Origin: Anaerofustis stercorihominis
GTDB taxonomy: Bacteria > Bacillota > Clostridia > Eubacteriales > Anaerofustaceae
Length of the DNA stretch: 64,000 nt
Assembly (NCBI RefSeq): GCF_024623185.1
Contig: NZ_JANJZK010000010.1
Location: 21,402 to 85,401, forward strand
Direction of reading: 5' to 3'
The notes under the pieces were generated by a model, which ran no database searches, was not told where the DNA came from, and saw only the letters and a list, made by a program, of their open reading frames with translations. Made by a program: the position numbers and the translations under genes. Below, piece after piece: positions 52,903 to 62,030 of this stretch; the stretch's first letter is position 1, and each line of letters begins with the position of its first letter.

Positions 52903-53610
52903 CTATCCTCCGAGATAAGCTTTTTTAACATCATCGGACTCTAAAAGCTCACTTGCGTTTCCTCTCATGACTACTTCTCCCGTTTCAAGGATATATGCTC
53001 TGTTAGAAATCGAAAGAGCCATGTTTGCATTCTGCTCAACAAGGAAGATAGTCGTGCCTTCTTCGTTGATTTGTTTAATAAGCTTGAATATATCCTGTAC
53101 GATAACCGGAGCAAGCCCCATCGAAGGTTCATCCAAAAGTAAGAACTTAGGTTTAGACATAAGTGCTCTCGAAATGGCAAGCATTTGCTGTTCCCCGCCG
53201 CTTAAAGTTCCTGCCAACTGACTTTTTCTTTCTTTAAGTCTCGGGAATTTATTATATATATCAAGGATATCTTCCTTGATACCTTCTTTATCATTTCTGA
53301 GGTAAGCACCCATTTCAAGATTTTCAAGCACTGTCATGTCCGAAAATATCCTTCTTCCCTCAGGTACATGGGAAATACCCATTTTTACTATATCCGTTGC
53401 TTTTGTATTTTCGATAGGTTTATCCATAAATTCGATAGTCCCGCTTGATTTCGGAACAAGTCCGGATATGGTTCTGAGCGTGGAAGTCTTCCCAGCACCG
53501 TTTGAACCTATAAGGGTAACTATTTCACCTTCGTTTACTTGTAAAGAAACATTTTTAAGAACATGAATAGCACCATAATGTACATTTAAATCTTTTATTT
53601 CAAAGAACAT
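52903..53610 (-). CDS. livF: Branched-chain amino acid ABC transporter ATP-binding protein LivF
   Basis: 235 residues. Walker A GSNGAGKTS, signature LSGGEQQMLAISRAL, Walker B FLLLDEPSMGL, H-loop VEQNA. Length and the SEGRR-type segment VPEGRRIFSDMTV identify LivF. It forms the ATPase pair with LivG, encoded immediately upstream, and powers uptake of leucine, isoleucine and valine. Last gene before the terminator. Confidence 0.95.
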   Translation of the reverse strand: MFFEIKDLNVHYGAIHVLKNVSLQVNEGEIVTLIGSNGAGKTSTLRTISGLVPKSSGTIEFMDKPIENTKATDIVKMGISHVPEGRRIFSDMTVLENLEMGAYLRNDKEGIKEDILDIYNKFPRLKERKSQLAGTLSGGEQQMLAISRALMSKPKFLLLDEPSMGLAPVIVQDIFKLIKQINEEGTTIFLVEQNANMALSISNRAYILETGEVVMRGNASELLESDDVKKAYLGG

Positions 53611-53611
53611 A

Positions 53612-54394
53612 TTACGCTTCCTCCCCTAGATATGCTTTGATAACTCTATCATTATTCTTGATTTCCTCAGGTGTACCTTCCGCAATTATCGTACCGAAGT
53701 CCAAAACATATATCCTTTCGCAGATTTCCATTACGAATTTCATATCATGTTCGATAAGGATAACCGTAAGTTCGTATTTTTTTCTTAAATCTTCAATTAA
53801 AACTCTAAGCTCTTCCGTTTCGCTTGGGTTCATACCTGCTGCCGGCTCATCGAGAAATATTACACTGGCTCCCGTAGCAACCGCTCTGGCTATTTCAAGT
53901 TTTCTTTGTTCTCCGTAAGGAAGATTATCCGCAAGCTCGTCCCTTTTATCCGCAAGACCAACAAAATCGAGTATTGCCATTGCATTTTCATAGAATATTT
54001 TTTCGCATTCTCTGTAAGCCTTTGTCCTGAATATCGCAGAAAACACATTATATTTAACTCTTTTATGCATGGCTATCCTTAAATTATCCAAAACGGATAA
54101 ATCTCTGAATAATCTAATATTCTGGAAAGTCCTGCTTATACCGAAACTGCTCGTTATATAAGGTTTAAGTCCGTTAATTAATATACTGTCTCCCGTCTTA
54201 TCGTTTTTAAGTTCGATTTTACCGCTGGTTGGGACATAAACGCCTGTTAAAAGATTGAATATGGTAGTTTTACCCGCTCCGTTAGGTCCGATAAGACCAA
54301 TGAGTTCACCCTTTTCTACATTTATATTTACATGAGAAACAGCTTTTAAGCCGCCGAAACTTTTACTTAAGTCTTCTATTTTTAATATCGCCAT
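53612..54394 (-). CDS. livG: Branched-chain amino acid ABC transporter ATP-binding protein LivG
   Basis: 260 residues. Walker A GPNGAGKTT, SRTFQNIRLF (LivG-specific Q-loop context), signature-region LPYGEQRKLEIARAVA and Walker B VIFLDEPAAGMNPSE. The degenerate signature (LPYGEQ for LSGGQ) is normal in LivG. One base separates it from livF and four from livM. Confidence 0.95.
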   Translation of the reverse strand: MAILKIEDLSKSFGGLKAVSHVNINVEKGELIGLIGPNGAGKTTIFNLLTGVYVPTSGKIELKNDKTGDSILINGLKPYITSSFGISRTFQNIRLFRDLSVLDNLRIAMHKRVKYNVFSAIFRTKAYRECEKIFYENAMAILDFVGLADKRDELADNLPYGEQRKLEIARAVATGASVIFLDEPAAGMNPSETEELRVLIEDLRKKYELTVILIEHDMKFVMEICERIYVLDFGTIIAEGTPEEIKNNDRVIKAYLGEEA

Positions 54395-54398
54395 TAAA

Positions 54399-55415
54399 CT
54401 ATTCCTCCGCTTTCCTGCTATTTAATTTCTTCTTCATATTTTCTATAGAGAACATTTCTCTCAATTTTACAAAGAAAGGAGTTTCTCCCGATTTAATAAG
54501 CATTATTGCAATAAGCAATAATGAATAAAGTACCATTCTGAGTTCCGCAAAATCCTGAAGTGCAAATGAAACTATATTTAAAACAAATGCCGCGATTATG
54601 GTACCGTTGATATTTCCAAGACCGCCCAATACTACTATCATTAAAATATCGATAGATTTCATAAATCCGAAGTTTTTAGGCTGGATAACTCCTACGTAAC
54701 CGGAATATAATGCGCCCGCAACGCCTGCAAAGAACGTACCTATAATAAATGCAAGTATCTTTGCCTTTGTGACATTTACCCCCATAGATTCTGATGCTAT
54801 TTCATCTTCTCTCACCGAAATACAAGCTCTCCCGAATGAGGATTTGAGTACATTCGTGATAACAAAGTAACATATGACCATACATATAAAGCAGAATTCA
54901 AATGAGGAATAAAGAGGGATAGAAGAAAGTCCCGCAGCTCCTCCGAGAATTGTCTGGTCTACATTTTGTATTACTATTTTTATTATTTCGCCGAGTCCAA
55001 GGGTTGCTATTGCAAGGTAGTCGCCTCTTAATCTAAGGGTTGGAATACCGATCAAGAAGCCCAAGAAACCGGATAACACACCGCCTAAGATAACAGCTAA
55101 AATAATCATAACAGGTGATGAAGATATCCTAAGGGTCATCAATGCACTTGTGTATGCACCTATAGCCATAAATCCCGCATGCCCAAGGGAGAACTGTCCG
55201 GTAATACCCGTAATAAGGTTAAGACCGAGACCGAGGATTATATCTATACAAAGTTTAAGTACAACTGTCTCGTAGAAGGGAGAAATTATACCTACAACTA
55301 TCAAAAGCTTGATTATTATATAAGCGGCAACAAAAATCAACAATGTAGGTAAATTATCGCTAAGTCCGGATATTTTACTTTCATCTTTTTTCTTAAAAAA
55401 ATCAAAAAATTTCAT
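54399..55415 (-). CDS. livM: Branched-chain amino acid ABC transporter permease LivM
   Basis: 338 residues with about nine hydrophobic segments. LNLITGITGQFSLGHAGFMAIGAYTSAL is the LivM signature, and GRACISVREDEIASESMGVN matches the EAA loop that docks with the ATPases. It forms the membrane pore with LivH, encoded 11 bases upstream. Confidence 0.95.
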   Translation of the reverse strand: MKFFDFFKKKDESKISGLSDNLPTLLIFVAAYIIIKLLIVVGIISPFYETVVLKLCIDIILGLGLNLITGITGQFSLGHAGFMAIGAYTSALMTLRISSSPVMIILAVILGGVLSGFLGFLIGIPTLRLRGDYLAIATLGLGEIIKIVIQNVDQTILGGAAGLSSIPLYSSFEFCFICMVICYFVITNVLKSSFGRACISVREDEIASESMGVNVTKAKILAFIIGTFFAGVAGALYSGYVGVIQPKNFGFMKSIDILMIVVLGGLGNINGTIIAAFVLNIVSFALQDFAELRMVLYSLLLIAIMLIKSGETPFFVKLREMFSIENMKKKLNSRKAEE

Positions 55416-55426
55416 TATACTGCCTC

Positions 55427-56305
55427 CTATACCTTTTCTTTCCTGTTTTTACCCAGTAAACCGGATGGTTTTACTATCAGGATTATAATAAGTATTGCAA
55501 AGGCAACCGCATCTTTATATGCACTTGACAAGTATCCGCTGACCAACGTTTCTATAAGCCCGAGGGATACTCCTCCGACTATTGCACCCGGAATACTTCC
55601 TATACCTCCAAATACCGCAGCGATAAAGGCTTTTAGCCCAGGTGTCATACCGGATAAAGGATTTATGGTAAACATAGCCCCGTACATTACTCCCGCAACG
55701 GCAGCCAAAGCAGAACCGATAAGGAAAGTAAATGATATAGCTTTATCTACACTTACACCCATCAACTGAGCGGCATCGGGATCGGAAGAAACGGCTCTCA
55801 TAGATTTACCTATCTTTGTCTTGCTTATTAAGAATTGAAGAGCGACCATCAAGATAAGAGTTATAAATGTAACCATTAATTTATCGCTTGAGATAGATAG
55901 TCCTCCCAAACTTATATAACCAAATCCGAAAAATCCCGAAGGATATGTTTTTACGTCAGGACCTACGAAATACATCATTGCATATTCGAGTAAGAAACTG
56001 ACCCCTATCGCCGTAATCAATAGTGTGATCCTAGGTGCGTTCCTAAGCGGTCTGTAAGCAACTTTTTCTATTACCACTCCAAGTAATGCACAAACGACCA
56101 TAGCTATCAATGTAGCGGGAATAAATCCTATCCCCAAAGTATATGCACAGAAAAATCCTATGTAACCTCCGACCATTAATATATCACCGTGGGCGAAGTT
56201 GATTAAATTGATAATTCCGTATACCATGGTATAACCAAGAGCAATCAAAGCATAAATGCTCCCTATGGATATACCGTTAATGATTTGCTGAATAAATTGT
56301 TCCAA
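55427..56305 (-). CDS. livH: Branched-chain amino acid ABC transporter permease LivH
   Basis: 292 residues, about eight hydrophobic segments. ALIALGYTMVYGIINLINFAHGDILMVGGY is the LivH signature; SKTKIGKSMRAVSSDPDAAQLMGV is the ATPase-contact loop. It follows livK after 157 bases that contain a stable hairpin, a layout that usually gives more binding protein than permease. Confidence 0.95.
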   Translation of the reverse strand: MEQFIQQIINGISIGSIYALIALGYTMVYGIINLINFAHGDILMVGGYIGFFCAYTLGIGFIPATLIAMVVCALLGVVIEKVAYRPLRNAPRITLLITAIGVSFLLEYAMMYFVGPDVKTYPSGFFGFGYISLGGLSISSDKLMVTFITLILMVALQFLISKTKIGKSMRAVSSDPDAAQLMGVSVDKAISFTFLIGSALAAVAGVMYGAMFTINPLSGMTPGLKAFIAAVFGGIGSIPGAIVGGVSLGLIETLVSGYLSSAYKDAVAFAILIIILIVKPSGLLGKNRKEKV

Positions 56306-56390
56306 ATCTTATACCCCCATTATTTAAATTATTTAAAGATATTGTTAAAACCATATACTATATCGTTTTAATTATAGCCTTAAACTATAG

Positions 56391-56419
56391 TAAAGTGGTA
56401 AGTATCACCTACCACTTTA
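56391..56419 (-). terminator. Intercistronic hairpin between livK and livH
   Basis: TAAAGTGGTA and TACCACTTTA form a perfect 10-bp stem around a 9-base loop. There is no U tail, so it probably protects or processes the livK message and is not a full terminator. Confidence 0.55.
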
Positions 56420-56462
56420 CTTAAAATTTATTTAATTATACAATAAATTTCAAAATATTAAA

Positions 56463-57632
56463 TTATAGTTTTGTATTGAATGTTGCTTTACCGTCTTTGA
56501 ATTCAAGTACAACTGTTTCTTTTACAGGGTTATGCTGTTTATCGATAGATAATGTACCCGTAACGGCTTTAAAATCTTTTGTAGATGCTAAAGCTTCAGC
56601 AACTTTTTGAGGATCTGCGCTACCGGCTCTCTTGATAGCGTCGCATGCAAATTTAGCTGCATCATAACCCAATGTTTCAAAAGCACCCGGGTTTTCATCG
56701 TTGTTTGCTGATTTATATGCTTTAACGAAGTTTTGAACTACATCTGATTTATCATCGGCAGCATAGTGATTTGTAAAGTATACATCTTTTAGAGCATCTT
56801 TACCTGCTGTTTCAAGCATTGAAGGAGAATCGTATCCGTCAGCACCTAAGATAGGAATATCTATACCAAGATCTCTTGCTTGTTTTATGATTAGTGAGCA
56901 TTCTGTATAGTAACCAGGTAGGTAGATAACATCTGCTTTTTTGTCTTTGATTTTTGTAAGAACAGGTGCAAAGTCTTTATCCTGAGCTGTGAATGTTTCT
57001 GTTGAAACTACTTTTCCGCCGTCCTTTTTAAATTTAGCTTCAAATGCTTTTGCAAGACCGTTTGAATAGTCGTTTGAATTATCAGCTAATACGATAGCAG
57101 ATTTAGCGTCTAATTTTTTAGAAGCGAATTCTGCCATTTTACTTCCTTGAAGTGTATCTGTGTAGCAAAGTCTGTAAATATAATCCTGAACGGAACCATC
57201 TTCTTTCATCGTTATGTCATCAGAAGTACCTGAACAAGTTATCGCTGGAACTTTATATTGATTTGCAGCCGAGATAGTAGCTTTGAATGCACCTGATGTA
57301 GCAGGTCCTATCATAACGCTAACGCCTTCTTTTGAAGCAAGTTTTGTAGCGGCACTCATAGCTTCGTTGTTATCCGATTTATTATCTATCTTAACAACTT
57401 CAACTTGTTTGCCGTTTACTCCGCCGTCTTTATTGATTTCGGCAACAGCCATTTCAATACCCTTTGTACAAGCTTGTCCGTAAGTAGCTACGTCTCCGGA
57501 AAGTTCATAGTTAACACCGATTTTTATAGTGTCTCCTTTACTTTCAGACTCGCTTCCTCCGCAGGCGGTAAAACCAACAAGCATCATTGAAGCAAGAACT
57601 AAAGCTGCTATTTTTTTCATAGTTTTTTTCAT
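56463..57632 (-). CDS. livK: Branched-chain amino acid ABC transporter substrate-binding lipoprotein
   Basis: 389 residues. Signal peptide with lipobox GFTAC near residue 24, then the type I binding-protein fold: IKIGVNYELSGDVATYGQACTKGIEMAVAEIN, IGPATSGAFKATISAANQYKVPAI, ALEFKD-like end. It captures leucine, isoleucine or valine outside the cell. First gene of the liv operon, with a consensus promoter and a perfect CodY box upstream. Confidence 0.94.
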   Translation of the reverse strand: MKKTMKKIAALVLASMMLVGFTACGGSESESKGDTIKIGVNYELSGDVATYGQACTKGIEMAVAEINKDGGVNGKQVEVVKIDNKSDNNEAMSAATKLASKEGVSVMIGPATSGAFKATISAANQYKVPAITCSGTSDDITMKEDGSVQDYIYRLCYTDTLQGSKMAEFASKKLDAKSAIVLADNSNDYSNGLAKAFEAKFKKDGGKVVSTETFTAQDKDFAPVLTKIKDKKADVIYLPGYYTECSLIIKQARDLGIDIPILGADGYDSPSMLETAGKDALKDVYFTNHYAADDKSDVVQNFVKAYKSANNDENPGAFETLGYDAAKFACDAIKRAGSADPQKVAEALASTKDFKAVTGTLSIDKQHNPVKETVVLEFKDGKATFNTKL

Positions 57633-57712
57633 TTTTATTACCCCTTATTTAATATAATTTTTCCTATATTTTCCCATCTTATCTTTCAAAGAAAATACTA
57701 ATAATTGTTATT

Positions 57713-57741
57713 ATATTACCCTTACAATTTTCTTTTGTCAA
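57713..57741 (-). promoter_or_regulatory. liv operon promoter
   Basis: Minus strand TTGACA (57741-57736), 17-bp spacer, TAATAT (57718-57713). Confidence 0.65.
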
Positions 57742-57754
57742 GTCAAAATGATAC

Positions 57755-57769
57755 AATTTTCAGAAAATT
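57755..57769. promoter_or_regulatory. Perfect CodY box upstream of livK
   Basis: AATTTTCAGAAAATT matches the CodY consensus at all 15 positions. It lies between livK and the divergent folC, just upstream of the livK -35, so it could act on both. Confidence 0.8.
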
Positions 57770-57851
57770 AAAAAAATATTATATATTAAGTATTTTTATT
57801 ACGAATTATGCTATAATTATCCCTAAGTTTTTTGTAGAAGGAGACACTATT

Positions 57852-59153
57852 TTGAATTATAAAGAAGCAATAGAATATATACACATGACAAATAAATTCG
57901 GCTCCGTTTTGGGACTTGATAATATATTGAATTTACTGGATAGGCTCGGTAATCCTCAGAAAGATTTAAAAGTCATTCATATAGCAGGTACCAACGGTAA
58001 GGGGTCCATTTCCACCATGATGAATAAGGTACTTATGGAAGCGGAATATGATGTAGGGCTTTATACATCCCCTTTCCTTGAAAAATTCAACGAAAGGATA
58101 AAAATAAATAACAATGATATCCCTGACGAAGACATTGCACATTACTTAACTGAGGTAAAAGAAAAAATAGATAAAATGACAGCTGAAGGGCTTAATCACC
58201 CTACGGAATTTGAAATAATAACTGCAATGGCACTTTATTATTTTAAAGAAAAGAACGTGGACATCGTTATTTTGGAAGTAGGCTTGGGAGGAAGACTGGA
58301 CGCTACAAATGTCATTGATGCTCCTATTTTGGAAATCATAGCTTCCATAAGTTTTGACCATACCGAATACCTTGGAAACACATTAAAACAGATAGCTTAT
58401 GAAAAAGGCGGGATAATAAAAGAAAACAGCAAGGTTATTTTATATCCCTCTCATAAAGAAGCTTTGAATGAGCTTATCAGGATATCAAAAGAAAAAAATG
58501 CTTCATATTATTTAACAAATAAAGGCGATATAGAATTAATAAAAACAGATATTAACGGAAGCGAATTATATTACAAAAAAGAAAATACATTCGGTCTTGA
58601 TAAATTCAGCTTATCTCTATTGGGGAAAAATCAGATATACAATGTACTTACCGTGATAAAATCCCTCGAAGTATTAAAAAAAGATGGTTATAACATAAAT
58701 AAATGTAATATTGAAAAAGCCCTTAATAATATACATTTTAATGGAAGATTTGAAGTATATAGTAAAAATCCTTTCATCATACTCGACGGAGGTCATAACA
58801 AAGAAGGGGTTGAAAGTTTTGTTGATAACATCAAATTATATTTGAGAGACAAAAAAATAGTTTTATTCTTCGGCATGTTAGCCGACAAAGATATCGACAG
58901 TGCTTTAAAAAAACTCATACCTTTGGCTAAAAAGATATATACACTGACTCCGAATAACAACAGAGCATTTACAAGCAAAGATATGTATGAAAAGATAAAA
59001 AAAGTCGATAATCATATTGAAGTGACTTACTTAAATAATATTAGTGAAATACCGGATTTAATAGATAAAAACAGCGACGAAACGTATGCTTTTGTAGGTT
59101 CTTTGTATATGATAGGAGAAGTAAGGACAATATTAAAAAAGCTTAAAAATTAA
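57852..59153 (+). CDS. folC: Folylpolyglutamate synthase / dihydrofolate synthase
   Basis: 433 residues. ATP-binding loop VIHIAGTNGKGSISTMMNKVL, then VILEVGLGGRLDATNV, FDHTEYLG and the C-terminal ligase domain with FIILDGGHNKEGV. It adds glutamate to (dihydro)folates in the cytoplasm. Start TTG 57852, placed by AGAAGGAG at good spacing; the open frame extends further upstream without a ribosome site. An extended -10 (TGCTATAAT) lies at 57809-57817. No other folate gene adjoins it. Confidence 0.93.
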   Translation: MNYKEAIEYIHMTNKFGSVLGLDNILNLLDRLGNPQKDLKVIHIAGTNGKGSISTMMNKVLMEAEYDVGLYTSPFLEKFNERIKINNNDIPDEDIAHYLTEVKEKIDKMTAEGLNHPTEFEIITAMALYYFKEKNVDIVILEVGLGGRLDATNVIDAPILEIIASISFDHTEYLGNTLKQIAYEKGGIIKENSKVILYPSHKEALNELIRISKEKNASYYLTNKGDIELIKTDINGSELYYKKENTFGLDKFSLSLLGKNQIYNVLTVIKSLEVLKKDGYNINKCNIEKALNNIHFNGRFEVYSKNPFIILDGGHNKEGVESFVDNIKLYLRDKKIVLFFGMLADKDIDSALKKLIPLAKKIYTLTPNNNRAFTSKDMYEKIKKVDNHIEVTYLNNISEIPDLIDKNSDETYAFVGSLYMIGEVRTILKKLKN

Positions 59154-59178
59154 TTTTAAATTAAAATAATAAAATCTA

Positions 59179-59207
59179 TTGACTTTTATATATAGCAAGA
59201 CTATAAT
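59179..59207 (+). promoter_or_regulatory. Promoter of the MarR-ABC exporter operon
   Basis: TTGACT (59179-59184), 17-bp spacer, TATAAT (59202-59207). The -10 runs into the first of two ATAATTAAGCAAC copies (16-bp period). TTAAG-CAA-CTTAA (59223-59235), a dyad just downstream, is a candidate operator for the MarR product. Confidence 0.65.
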
Positions 59208-59208
59208 T

Positions 59209-59253
59209 AAGCAACAAAATAATTAAGCAACTTAACTATTTGTTGCTTTTTTT
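59209..59253 (+). terminator. Terminator of folC overlapping the next promoter
   Basis: AAGCAACAAA (59209-59218) pairs with TTTGTTGCTT (59239-59248), then a T run. Transcripts from folC would form the full stem; transcripts from the internal promoter would start inside its left arm. Confidence 0.6.
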
Positions 59254-59276
59254 ATTTTAAAGAGAGGAATGATTAA

Positions 59277-59732
59277 ATGAAAGAAGATAATGAAACATTA
59301 AAAAAAGAACTAAAGGAATTTGTTTATTATCTGCACTCCATTAATAAAATCTTTACTCCGAAAATGGACTGTCATCTTATTCTGCCGAAGTCGGAATTCT
59401 TTCTGCTCTCAGTACTCTTGAGGGAAAAGAAAGAAAACGATGTCGATGGTATTTACCCTTCCGAAATAAGCCTTAAAAGCAGGCTTTCCAGACCCGCAAT
59501 AACACAGACTCTGAATAGCCTTGAGAAAAAAGGGTATATCATAAGGGTACTGGAAGAAAATGACAGAAGGAAATTTAAAGTGAGTATCACCGAAGACGGC
59601 AAAAAAATCGTAGATGATGCTTTTGAGGACAGGTTTTTACAATTAATGGAAATAGCCAATAAACTTGGAGAAGAAAAGTTAAAGCAGCTTTTGGATATCT
59701 TAAAGGAAATTGTGGAAATTTATAAAAACTAA
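59277..59732 (+). CDS. MarR-family transcriptional regulator of the ABC exporter
   Basis: 151 residues. Winged HTH: LPKSEFFLLSVLLREKK, then IYPSEISLKSRLSRPAITQTLNSLEKKGYIIRVLEENDRRKFKVSITEDGKKIV. The DRRKF wing is typical. AGAGAGG before the ATG. It lies 24 bases ahead of the exporter genes in one operon, the usual setup for a drug-responsive repressor of its own exporter. Candidate operators overlap its promoter. Confidence 0.88.
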   Translation: MKEDNETLKKELKEFVYYLHSINKIFTPKMDCHLILPKSEFFLLSVLLREKKENDVDGIYPSEISLKSRLSRPAITQTLNSLEKKGYIIRVLEENDRRKFKVSITEDGKKIVDDAFEDRFLQLMEIANKLGEEKLKQLLDILKEIVEIYKN

Positions 59733-59756
59733 ACCAAAGAAAGGAAAAGACATAAT

Positions 59757-62030
59757 ATGATAAAACTTAGAAAATACTTAAAACCATTTGTTTTCTCGAT
59801 CATATTTACCATATGCTTCTTGCTTGTTCAGGCAAACTGTGAATTATCACTGCCCGATTACATGTCAAAGATAGTAAACTATGGTATACAAAACGGAGGG
59901 ATAGAAAATAACATCCCAAACGTAATAAGAGAAGACGAATATGAAAAAGTAAAATTCTTCTTGGATGAAAAAGACCAGAAAGACTTAAATAAACTTTACA
60001 CAAAAGTAACTAAGAAAAGTTCTGATTATAATGAATACAAAGAAGAATATCCGATTCTAAAAAAAGAAAATGTATTTGTTTTAAAAGATGATGCGGATAA
60101 AGATATAATTGAAAAACTGGATACGGCTGTAGGGAAAAGTGAAATAATCGTTAGTTCTATAGACAATCCGGAAAAAATAAAAGATCAAAACTTATTTAGC
60201 TTGGATACCGACAGCGATAAAATGAAACAAATGCAGCAAATGCAGGGTATGACCTCGGGTAAAACCGATACATTTACAATGATAAAGAACATGCCCGAAA
60301 AGAATTTGAATGAATTTAAGGATAAGATTTATACAAGCCTTGATAAGATACCGGAAACCAGCATAAGCCAAGTTGCAGGAACCTTTATAAAGAGCGAATA
60401 TAAAGCTGTCGGATTAAACCTTGAAGACGTTCAGTCATCCTATATATTTAACATCGGAATTAAAATGCTTCTTATAGCTTTATTATCCGCGGTATGTGCG
60501 ATATGTGTAGGTTTCCTTGCCTCAAGAGCAGGTGCGGGAGTTGCAAAAGCACTTAGAAAAGATGTATTCGGAAAAGTAGAAAGCTTTTCAAATGCAGAAT
60601 TTAATAAATTCGCCGTTTCATCATTGATAACAAGGACGACCAATGATATCAACCAAGTGCAAATGCTTATAACGATGGGTATGAGAATGATTTGTTTTGC
60701 GCCTATAATGGGGGCAATAGCGATATTTAAAGCACTTGAATTCAGCGCTTCAATGAGCTGGATCATCTTACTTGCAGTAATACTTATTTTAGGCTTCATG
60801 ATGATAGCATTTTCCGTGGTGCTTCCAAGATTTAAAATAGTTCAAAAACTTACGGATAAGCTGAACTTGGTTGCCAGAGAAAACTTATCGGGACTTATGG
60901 TAATAAGAGCTTTCGGTACCGAAGATTTTGAAGAAGAAAGATTTGATGAAACAAACAAAAGCCTAACTAAAACAAACTTATTCGTAAACAGATTTATGAT
61001 GTTCCTATTTCCTTTCATGATGATAGTCATGAACCTCGTTCAATTACTGATAGTATGGGTAGGAGCAAATCAAATCGAAGCAAGTGCACTTCAAGTCGGA
61101 GATATGATGGCATTCATTCAATATGCAATGCAGATAATCATGTCATTCTTAATGATTTCCATGATGTTCATAATGGTTCCCAGAGCAAGTGTATCCGCAA
61201 ACAGGATAAACGAAGTATTGGAAACAGAAGTAGAACTGAAAGACCCTAAAGAAGAAAAAGAATTTGATGAAAATAAAATAGGTGTTGTAGAATTCAAAGA
61301 TGTATCCTTCGCTTATCCGGGTGCAAGCGAATATGTCCTTCATCATATAAACTTTACCGCTAACAAGGGTGAAACTACTGCTATTGTAGGTTCAACGGGA
61401 AGCGGTAAATCAACATTGATTCAACTTATACCTAGACTCTTTGAAGCAAGCAAAGGTGAAATACTAGTCGATGGAGTCAATGTAAAAGATATAAATCAAG
61501 ACCATTTAAGGGACAAAGTAGGATATATCCCTCAGCAGGGTATATTATTCAAAGGTACAATAAAGTCAAACCTCCAATACGGTAAACAGAACGCGACCGA
61601 TGAAGAAATGAGAAGGGCTTGTGATATTGCTCAGGCAAGTGAATTTATAAACGAAAAACCCGAAGGATTTGAAACAGAAATTTCTTCCGGAGGTACGAAC
61701 GTTTCGGGAGGACAAAGACAAAGACTTTCCATTGCAAGAGCTATTATAAAAAATGCCGAAATATATATATTTGATGATAGTTTTTCGGCTCTTGACTTTA
61801 AGACAGATAAAAATCTCCGTGCGGCATTAAATAAAGAATTATCTAATGCAACTATGATAATAGTAGCACAAAGAATCAGTACGATAATGCATGCGGAAAA
61901 GATCATCGTATTGGACGAGGGAGAAATCGCAGGAATAGGAACCCATAAAGAACTTATGGAAAACTGCGATGTATACAAAGAAATAGCCTTATCTCAATTA
62001 TCAGAAGAGGAGGTTAGAGACAATGAGTAA
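59757..62030 (+). CDS. ABC exporter half-transporter with degenerate ATP site (heterodimer subunit 1)
   Basis: 757 residues. One membrane helix at the N-terminus (FVFSIIFTICFLLVQANCELSL) is followed by an extracytoplasmic insert of about 170 residues, rich in Lys, Asp, Met and Gln (MKQMQQMQGM near 160), before the remaining helices from about 230. The ATPase domain has Walker A GSTGSGKST and an intact signature NVSGGQRQRLSIARA, but Walker B is IYIFDDSFSALD, with Asp where the catalytic Glu belongs. That is the degenerate-site half of a heterodimeric exporter (LmrC/TM287-like). It overlaps the partner gene by 8 bases. Likely substrates are drugs, lipids or peptides. Confidence 0.92.
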   Translation: MIKLRKYLKPFVFSIIFTICFLLVQANCELSLPDYMSKIVNYGIQNGGIENNIPNVIREDEYEKVKFFLDEKDQKDLNKLYTKVTKKSSDYNEYKEEYPILKKENVFVLKDDADKDIIEKLDTAVGKSEIIVSSIDNPEKIKDQNLFSLDTDSDKMKQMQQMQGMTSGKTDTFTMIKNMPEKNLNEFKDKIYTSLDKIPETSISQVAGTFIKSEYKAVGLNLEDVQSSYIFNIGIKMLLIALLSAVCAICVGFLASRAGAGVAKALRKDVFGKVESFSNAEFNKFAVSSLITRTTNDINQVQMLITMGMRMICFAPIMGAIAIFKALEFSASMSWIILLAVILILGFMMIAFSVVLPRFKIVQKLTDKLNLVARENLSGLMVIRAFGTEDFEEERFDETNKSLTKTNLFVNRFMMFLFPFMMIVMNLVQLLIVWVGANQIEASALQVGDMMAFIQYAMQIIMSFLMISMMFIMVPRASVSANRINEVLETEVELKDPKEEKEFDENKIGVVEFKDVSFAYPGASEYVLHHINFTANKGETTAIVGSTGSGKSTLIQLIPRLFEASKGEILVDGVNVKDINQDHLRDKVGYIPQQGILFKGTIKSNLQYGKQNATDEEMRRACDIAQASEFINEKPEGFETEISSGGTNVSGGQRQRLSIARAIIKNAEIYIFDDSFSALDFKTDKNLRAALNKELSNATMIIVAQRISTIMHAEKIIVLDEGEIAGIGTHKELMENCDVYKEIALSQLSEEEVRDNE

